From Streptomyces sp. NRRL WC-3549 (GTDB taxonomy: Bacteria > Actinomycetota > Actinomycetes > Streptomycetales > Streptomycetaceae), in NCBI RefSeq assembly GCF_000721935.1, contig NZ_KL585388.1, positions 81,466 to 101,026 on the forward strand: a stretch of 19,561 bases of DNA. Direction: 5' to 3'. Position 1 is the first letter of the stretch; every line of letters starts with the position of its first letter. Positions 15,084-19,561 of this stretch are shown here, in pieces. Made by a program: the position numbers and the translations under genes. The notes under the pieces were generated by a model. It was not told where the DNA came from, did not search any database, and worked only from the letters and a program-made list of their open reading frames with translations.

Positions 15084-16265
15084 ATGGCTGAGGCTCAGAA
15101 TTCCCCGGTGGGCTCCACCACCGCCGGTTCCATCGCGGTGGCCGCCGAGTCGACCGTCGCCACGCGCATGAGCGCGCCCCCGTCCTTCGACGTCGCGGAC
15201 TTCCCCGTCCCGCACGGCCGCGAGGAGGAATGGCGCTTCACCCCGCTGGAGCGGCTGCGCGGACTGCACGACGGCACCGCCGTCGCCACCGGTGACGGCG
15301 TCAAGGTCGTCGTCGAGGCGCCCGAGGGCGTCACGGTGGAGACCGTCGGCCGGGACGACGCGCGGCTGCTGAAGGGGGGCACCCCGGTGGACCGGGTGGC
15401 CGCCCAGGCGTACGCGTCCTTCGAGCAGGCCTCGGTCGTCACCGTCGCCAAGGAGGCCGTGCTCACCGAGCCGATCCGGATCGCCGTGCACGGCCAGGGC
15501 GGCGTCGCCTACGGCCACCAGCGCGTCGAGCTGGGCGCCTTCGCCGAGGCCGTCGTCGTCATCGACCACACCGGTGACGCGGTGCTCGCCGCCAACGTCG
15601 ACTTCGTCCTCGGCGACGGGGCCAAGCTGACCGTCGTCTCCGTCCAGGACTGGGACGAGAAGGCCGTCCACGTCGGCCAGCACAACGCGCTGGTCGGCCG
15701 GGACGCCTCCTTCAAGTCCGTGGTCGTCACCTTCGGCGGCGACCTGGTCCGCCTCCACCCCCGGGTCGCCTACCAGGGCCCCGGCGGCGAGGCCGAGCTC
15801 TTCGGGCTGTACTTCACCGACAAGGGCCAGCACCAGGAGCACCGCCTCCTGGTCGACCACAACACCCCGCACTGCAAGTCCAACGTGGCCTACAAGGGCG
15901 CGCTGCAGGGCGACGGCGCCCACGCCGTGTGGATCGGTGACGTCCTGATCCAGGCCGCCGCCGAGGGCACCGACACCTACGAGATGAACCGCAACCTGGT
16001 CCTCACCGACGGTGCCCGGGTCGACTCCGTGCCCAACCTGGAGATCGAGACCGGCGAGATCGTCGGCGCCGGCCACGCCTCGGCGACCGGCCGCTTCGAG
16101 GACGAGCAGCTGTTCTACCTCCAGTCCCGCGGTATCCCGGAGGAGGAGGCCCGCCGGCTCGTCGTGCGCGGCTTCTTCGCCGAACTCGTCCAGCAGATCG
16201 GTCTGCCGGACGTCGAGGCCCGGCTGCTCGACAAGATCGAGGACGAGCTGAAGGCGACGGTCTGA
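15084..16265 (+). CDS. sufD: SufD, Fe-S cluster assembly subunit
   Basis: Partner of SufB in the SufBC2D complex and needed for iron entry in studied systems. The 393-residue protein shows PHGREEEWRFTPLERL near the N-terminus, the beta-helix core, and the C-terminal signature GAGHASATGRFEDEQLFYLQSRG (328-350). H331 lies in the GHA motif, matching the conserved histidine of SufD. The ATG at 15084 gives the family-typical MAEAQ. An in-frame TTG at 15054 is a possible earlier start, but neither has a strong ribosome binding site. It starts 59 nt after sufB, the largest gap in the operon, and ends one base before the Rieske ferredoxin gene. Confidence 0.95.
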   Translation: MAEAQNSPVGSTTAGSIAVAAESTVATRMSAPPSFDVADFPVPHGREEEWRFTPLERLRGLHDGTAVATGDGVKVVVEAPEGVTVETVGRDDARLLKGGTPVDRVAAQAYASFEQASVVTVAKEAVLTEPIRIAVHGQGGVAYGHQRVELGAFAEAVVVIDHTGDAVLAANVDFVLGDGAKLTVVSVQDWDEKAVHVGQHNALVGRDASFKSVVVTFGGDLVRLHPRVAYQGPGGEAELFGLYFTDKGQHQEHRLLVDHNTPHCKSNVAYKGALQGDGAHAVWIGDVLIQAAAEGTDTYEMNRNLVLTDGARVDSVPNLEIETGEIVGAGHASATGRFEDEQLFYLQSRGIPEEEARRLVVRGFFAELVQQIGLPDVEARLLDKIEDELKATV

Positions 16266-16266
16266 G

Positions 16267-16584
16267 ATGGCCTTCGTCCGCGCCTGTGCGCTGAGCGAGC
16301 TGGAGGACGACACCCCCAAGCGGGTGGAGCTCGACGGCACGCCGGTCTCCGTCGTCCGTACCGAGGGCGAGGTGTTCGCGATCAACGACATCTGCTCGCA
16401 CGCGAACGTCTCGCTGTCGGAGGGCGAGGTGGAGGACTGCTCCATCGAGTGCTGGCTGCACGGTTCGAGCTTCGACCTCCGCACCGGCAAGCCGTCCGGC
16501 CTTCCCGCGACGCGCCCCGTCCCCGTATACCCCGTAAAGATCGAAGGGGACGATGTGCTCGTCTCCGTCACCCAGGAGTCCTGA
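16267..16584 (+). CDS. Rieske-type [2Fe-2S] ferredoxin
   Basis: A 105-residue soluble Rieske ferredoxin of the kind annotated as the ferredoxin component of non-haem iron dioxygenases. The two ligand motifs are intact: C43-S-H45 and C62-W-L-H65, followed by GSSFDLRTGKPSGLPAT and the usual beta-strand end. The ATG begins one base after the sufD TGA, and sufC starts 7 nt after its stop, so it is firmly inside the suf operon. No oxygenase gene is nearby. It probably gives or takes electrons during Fe-S assembly, or is a client placed in the operon; the sequence does not decide this. As I recall, the M. tuberculosis suf operon has sufD and sufC side by side without it. Confidence 0.9.
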   Translation: MAFVRACALSELEDDTPKRVELDGTPVSVVRTEGEVFAINDICSHANVSLSEGEVEDCSIECWLHGSSFDLRTGKPSGLPATRPVPVYPVKIEGDDVLVSVTQES

Positions 16585-16591
16585 GTCACCC

Positions 16592-17383
16592 ATGGCAACG
16601 CTTGAAATCCGCGACCTGCACGTCTCCGTCGAGGCCGACAACGCCACGAAGGAGATCCTCAAGGGCGTCGACCTGACTGTGAAGCAGGGCGAGACCCACG
16701 CCATCATGGGCCCGAACGGGTCCGGCAAGTCCACCCTCGCCTACTCGATCGCCGGTCACCCCAAGTACACGATCACGCGTGGCACGGTGACCCTGGACGG
16801 CGAGGACATCCTGGAGATGTCCGTCGACGAGCGGGCCCGCGCCGGCCTGTTCCTCGCCATGCAGTACCCGATCGAGATCCCCGGTGTCTCGGTCTCCAAC
16901 TTCCTGCGCACCTCCGCCACCGCCGTCCGCGGCGAGGCGCCCAAGCTGCGTACGTGGGTCAAGGAGGTCAAGGAGACGATGGCCGGGCTCCAGATGGACC
17001 CCGCCTTCGCCGAGCGCAACGTCAACGAGGGCTTCTCCGGCGGTGAGAAGAAGCGCCACGAGATCCTCCAGCTGGAGCTCCTCAAGCCGAAGGTCGCCAT
17101 CCTCGACGAGACCGACTCCGGTCTCGACGTCGACGCCCTGCGCGTCGTCTCCGAGGGCGTCAACCGGGTCCGCGAGTCCGGCGAGGTCGGTACCCTGCTG
17201 ATCACGCACTACACGCGGATCCTGCGCTACATCAAGCCCGACTTCGTGCACGTCTTCGCCAACGGCCGCATCGCCGAGTCCGGCGGCGCCGAGCTCGCCG
17301 ACAAGCTGGAGAACGAGGGCTACGAGGCATACGTGAAGGGCGGCCCCGTGAGCGGAGCGAACTCAGCAGAGGCGGTCGCGTGA
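16592..17383 (+). CDS. sufC: SufC, ATPase of the SufBCD complex
   Basis: Cytosolic ABC-type ATPase that drives conformational change in SufB-SufD during cluster assembly; it is not a transporter. The 263-residue protein has Walker A GPNGSGKS (40-47), the FSGGEKKR signature (148-155), Walker B AILDETDSGLD (169-179) and the switch histidine H206 (ITHYTR). The TDSGLD form is diagnostic of SufC as opposed to transport ATPases. The ATG at 16592 gives MATLEIRDLHVSVE, with AGGAG at 16574-16578. The open frame reaches further upstream only within the ferredoxin gene. Its stop overlaps the sufS GTG start. Confidence 0.97.
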   Translation: MATLEIRDLHVSVEADNATKEILKGVDLTVKQGETHAIMGPNGSGKSTLAYSIAGHPKYTITRGTVTLDGEDILEMSVDERARAGLFLAMQYPIEIPGVSVSNFLRTSATAVRGEAPKLRTWVKEVKETMAGLQMDPAFAERNVNEGFSGGEKKRHEILQLELLKPKVAILDETDSGLDVDALRVVSEGVNRVRESGEVGTLLITHYTRILRYIKPDFVHVFANGRIAESGGAELADKLENEGYEAYVKGGPVSGANSAEAVA

Positions 17384-18648
17384 CTGACGCCCGACAGGGG
17401 CTCACCGGCCTCCTCGACACCGAGGCGATCCGCAAGGACTTCCCGCTCCTGGACCGCACGGTCCACGACGGCAAGAAGATCGTTTACCTGGACAGCGCGG
17501 CGACCTCGCAGAAGCCGCGTCAGGTCCTCGACGCGCTCAACGAGTACTACGAGCGGCACAACGCCAACGTCCACCGCGGTGTGTACACGATCGCCGAGGA
17601 GGCCACCGCGCTGTACGAGGGCGCCCGTGACAAGGTCGCGGCGTTCATCAACGCGCCCAGCCGCAACGAGGTGATCTTCACCAAGAACGCCTCGGAGTCG
17701 CTGAACCTCGTGGCCAACATGCTCGGCTGGGCGGACGAGCCCTACCGGGTCGACAGCGACACCGAGATCGTCACCACCGAGATGGAGCACCACTCCAACA
17801 TCGTGCCGTGGCAGCTGCTCTCGCAGCGCACGGGTGCGAAGCTGAAGTGGTTCGGCATCACGGACGACGGCCGGCTCGACCTGTCGGACATCGACGAGGT
17901 CATCACCGAGAAGACGAAGATCGTCACGCTCACGCTGGTCTCCAACATCATGGGCACGGTCAACCCGGTCGAGAAGATCATCCGGCGTGCCCAGCAGGTC
18001 GGCGCCCTGGTCTGCGTCGACGCCTCGCAGGCGGCCCCGCACATGGTGCTCGACGTGCAGGCGCTGCAGGCGGACTTCGTGGCCTTCACCGGCCACAAGA
18101 TGGTCGGCCCGACCGGTATCGGCGTGCTCTGGGGACGGCAGGAGCTCCTGGAGGACCTGCCGCCCTTCCTCGGCGGCGGCGAGATGATCGAGACGGTGTC
18201 GATGCACTCGTCGACGTACGCCCCGGCTCCGCACAAGTTCGAGGCGGGCACGCCCCCGATCGCCCAGGCCGTCGGACTCGGCGCGGCCGTGGACTACCTC
18301 TCGGCCATCGGCATGGAGAACATCCACCGCCACGAGGAGGCGATCACCGCCTACGCCGTGAAGCGGCTCCTGGAGGTGCCCGACCTGCGGATCATCGGTC
18401 CGGCGACGGCCGAGGACCGCGGGGCGACGATCTCCTTCACGCTCGGGGACATCCACCCCCACGACGTGGGGCAGGTACTCGACGAACAGGGCATCGCCGT
18501 CCGGGTCGGACACCACTGCGCGCGGCCGGTATGCCTGCGGTACGGAATTCCTGCGACGACGCGAGCGTCGTTCTATCTGTACTCCACGCCCGCCGAGGTC
18601 GACGCCCTGGTGGACGGCCTGGAGCACGTGCGGAACTTTTTCGGATAA
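17380..18648 (+). CDS. sufS: SufS, group II cysteine desulfurase
   Basis: PLP enzyme that takes sulfur from cysteine as an enzyme persulfide and passes it to SufU. The 422-residue protein has YLDSAATSQKP (36-46), TEMEHHSNIVPW (133-144), the PLP lysine K240 in FTGHKMVGPTGIGVLWG, and the catalytic cysteine C380 in RVGHHCARPVC. The short loop around C380 is characteristic of the group II (SufS/CsdA) class. The GTG start overlaps the sufC stop (GTGA). It lies 26 nt before sufU, its expected sulfur acceptor. Confidence 0.97.
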   Translation: MTDARQGLTGLLDTEAIRKDFPLLDRTVHDGKKIVYLDSAATSQKPRQVLDALNEYYERHNANVHRGVYTIAEEATALYEGARDKVAAFINAPSRNEVIFTKNASESLNLVANMLGWADEPYRVDSDTEIVTTEMEHHSNIVPWQLLSQRTGAKLKWFGITDDGRLDLSDIDEVITEKTKIVTLTLVSNIMGTVNPVEKIIRRAQQVGALVCVDASQAAPHMVLDVQALQADFVAFTGHKMVGPTGIGVLWGRQELLEDLPPFLGGGEMIETVSMHSSTYAPAPHKFEAGTPPIAQAVGLGAAVDYLSAIGMENIHRHEEAITAYAVKRLLEVPDLRIIGPATAEDRGATISFTLGDIHPHDVGQVLDEQGIAVRVGHHCARPVCLRYGIPATTRASFYLYSTPAEVDALVDGLEHVRNFFG

Positions 18649-18674
18649 CTGGCGATGCGGCTGAGGGTTGACTG

Positions 18675-19130
18675 GTGAAGCTTGACTCCATGTACCAGGA
18701 AGTGATCCTGGACCACTACAAGCACCCCCACGGGCGTGGCCTGCGGGACGGCGACGCCGAGGTGCACCACGTCAACCCGACGTGCGGCGACGAGATCACG
18801 CTCCGCGTGAAGTACGACGGCGAGACCATCGCCGACGTCAGCTACGACGGGCAGGGCTGCTCCATCAGCCAGGCCAGCGCCTCCGTGCTCAACGAACTGC
18901 TGGTCGGCAAGGAGCTGGACCAGGCGCGTCGGATCCAGGAGGCGTTCCTGGAGCTGATGCAGTCCAAGGGCCAGCTGGAGCCGGACGACACGATGGAGGA
19001 GCTGCTGGAGGACGCGGTCGCGTTCGCCGGTGTCTCCAAGTACCCGGCCCGGGTCAAGTGCGCGCTGCTGAGCTGGATGGCGTGGAAGGACGCGACGGCG
19101 CAGGCGCTGTCCGAAGGGAAGACGGCATGA
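18675..19130 (+). CDS. sufU: SufU, zinc-dependent sulfur transfer protein
   Basis: Accepts sulfur from SufS and carries it to SufBCD in Gram-positive bacteria. The 151-residue protein is IscU-like but of SufU type. Zinc ligands are visible as C37 and D39 (NPTCGDEI), C62 (GQGCSISQAS) and C129 (VKCALLSW). The insertion between the second and third ligand regions is longer than in IscU. The GTG at 18675 is preferred over the ATG at 18690 because GAGGG (18663-18667) lies seven bases upstream of it, and the family starts M-K-L-D-S-M-Y. Its stop overlaps the sufT ATG. Confidence 0.96.
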   Translation: MKLDSMYQEVILDHYKHPHGRGLRDGDAEVHHVNPTCGDEITLRVKYDGETIADVSYDGQGCSISQASASVLNELLVGKELDQARRIQEAFLELMQSKGQLEPDDTMEELLEDAVAFAGVSKYPARVKCALLSWMAWKDATAQALSEGKTA

Positions 19131-19465
19131 GCGAGAACGAGACTCTTACCACCAAGCCGGCCTCCGAGGAGGAGGTCCGCGAGGCGCTGTACGACGTGGT
19201 CGACCCCGAGCTGGGCATCGACGTCGTCAACCTGGGCCTGATCTACGGCATCCACGTCGACGAGGCGAACATCGCCACCCTCGACATGACCCTGACGTCC
19301 GCGGCCTGCCCGCTGACCGACGTCATCGAGGACCAGGCGAAGTCCGCGACCGAGGGGATCGTCAACGAACTGCGGATCAACTGGGTCTGGATGCCGCCGT
19401 GGGGCCCGGACAAGATCACCGACGACGGCCGCGAGCAGCTTCGCGCGCTGGGCTTCAACGTCTGA
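19127..19465 (+). CDS. sufT: SufT, DUF59/MIP18-family Fe-S assembly factor
   Basis: Small (112-residue) DUF59 protein, a metal-sulfur cluster assembly factor that helps mature Fe-S proteins. Motifs: VVDPELGIDVVNLGLIY (24-40) and TSAACPLTD (57-65) with the conserved cysteine C61. WVWMPPWGPDKI near the end is also typical. The ATG overlaps the sufU stop (ATGA), and a hairpin follows 7 nt after the stop, so it ends the suf operon. The family name sufT is used for this position in actinobacteria. The coding sequence is complete; only the DNA beyond 19514 is artefactual. Confidence 0.93.
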   Translation: MSENETLTTKPASEEEVREALYDVVDPELGIDVVNLGLIYGIHVDEANIATLDMTLTSAACPLTDVIEDQAKSATEGIVNELRINWVWMPPWGPDKITDDGREQLRALGFNV

Positions 19466-19471
19466 TGCGGG

Positions 19472-19494
19472 GGCGGTCCTTGCCCCGGACCGCC
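19472..19494 (+). terminator. Terminator hairpin of the suf operon
   Basis: A perfect 8-bp stem GGCGGTCC / GGACCGCC with a 7-nt loop TTGCCCC, beginning 7 nt after the sufT stop. No T tract follows. This is the last clear genomic feature of the window. Confidence 0.7.
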
Positions 19495-19514
19495 ACCGAA
19501 CCACCGAACGGCCA

Positions 19515-19561
19515 CTGTCTCTTATACACATCTCTGAGCGGGCTGGCAAGGCAGACCGCGA
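19515..19561. other. Sequencing-library adapter (Nextera, non-genomic)
   Basis: CTGTCTCTTATACACATCT at 19515-19533 is the 19-bp Tn5 mosaic end. The following 25 nt (19534-19558) are, as I recall it, the reverse complement of the early Epicentre-type Nextera adapter ending GCCAGCCCGCTCAG. The last 3 nt may be the first bases of an index. Genomic DNA therefore ends at 19514. The minus-strand reading of this stretch gives a peptide containing SEMCIRDS, a familiar adapter-derived string in protein databases. Confidence 0.95.

Noticed and set aside
15045..16598. Minus-strand open frame (517 residues) opposite sufD and the ferredoxin
   Set aside because: Antisense shadow of sufD and the ferredoxin gene, whose motifs and overlaps are convincing.
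17320..18627. Minus-strand open frame (435 residues) opposite sufS
   Set aside because: Antisense shadow; sufS has K240 and C380 in the correct context.
1..19514. CRISPR array, prophage, toxin-antitoxin, biosynthetic cluster or defence island
   Set aside because: No repeat-spacer pattern, integrase, phage structural gene, small gene pair, synthase or defence domain was seen; all genes belong to conserved housekeeping families.
19515..19533. Tn5 mosaic end as evidence of a transposon insertion
   Set aside because: It is followed by a sequencing adapter and the contig end, not by a transposase or resistance gene, so it is a library artefact.
18842..19549. Minus-strand protein beginning MPARSEMCIRDS
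   Set aside because: The start lies in adapter sequence and the rest is antisense to sufU and sufT.

Overview
The window is very GC-rich DNA with GTG and TTG starts, 4-nt start/stop overlaps and leaderless-looking promoters. Its gene content and order match the core chromosome of Streptomyces or a close relative. The order also resembles the Mycobacterium tuberculosis neighbourhood that runs from the zwf2/tal/tkt genes through ctaB and ctaA to the suf operon. I therefore read it as conserved actinobacterial housekeeping DNA, not as an island. I see no tRNA, rRNA, CRISPR array, phage gene or genuine mobile element.

Layout. (1) 1-1313 (+): 3' part of a membrane protein with bacterial PH (DUF304/YdbT-like) domains. 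It faces the next operon across a double GC-rich hairpin (1409-1483). (2) 1500-8085 (-): five-gene pentose phosphate operon, transcribed tkt-tal-zwf-opcA-pgl, with short gaps or 4-nt overlaps between genes. (3) 8086-8376: divergent promoter region. (4) 8377-9324 (+): ctaB, haem O synthase, ending in a strong hairpin. (5) 9442-9798 (+): small conserved protein of unknown function with a leaderless-type promoter. (6) 9879-12661 (-): ABC-2 exporter (ATPase, permease), then ctaA, haem A synthase. (7) 12866-19465 (+): sufR, sufB, sufD, a Rieske ferredoxin, sufC, sufS, sufU and sufT, ending in a hairpin at 19472-19494. (8) 19515-19561: not genomic. This is Tn5 mosaic end plus an old-style Nextera library adapter at the contig edge.

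How the genes fit together: the pentose phosphate operon supplies NADPH and pentoses, with OpcA as the activator of glucose-6-phosphate dehydrogenase. CtaB and CtaA make haem A for the aa3 cytochrome oxidase. The SUF operon builds Fe-S clusters and is probably repressed by its own Fe-S sensor SufR, through a CAAC-N6-GTTG operator lying over the promoter and start codon. The common theme is redox and iron cofactor supply.

I found no convincing undescribed system. The most interesting loose ends are the uncharacterised ABC exporter between ctaA and sufR, the Rieske ferredoxin inside the SUF operon, a metal-box-like palindrome upstream of sufR, and the small conserved protein between ctaB and ctaA.
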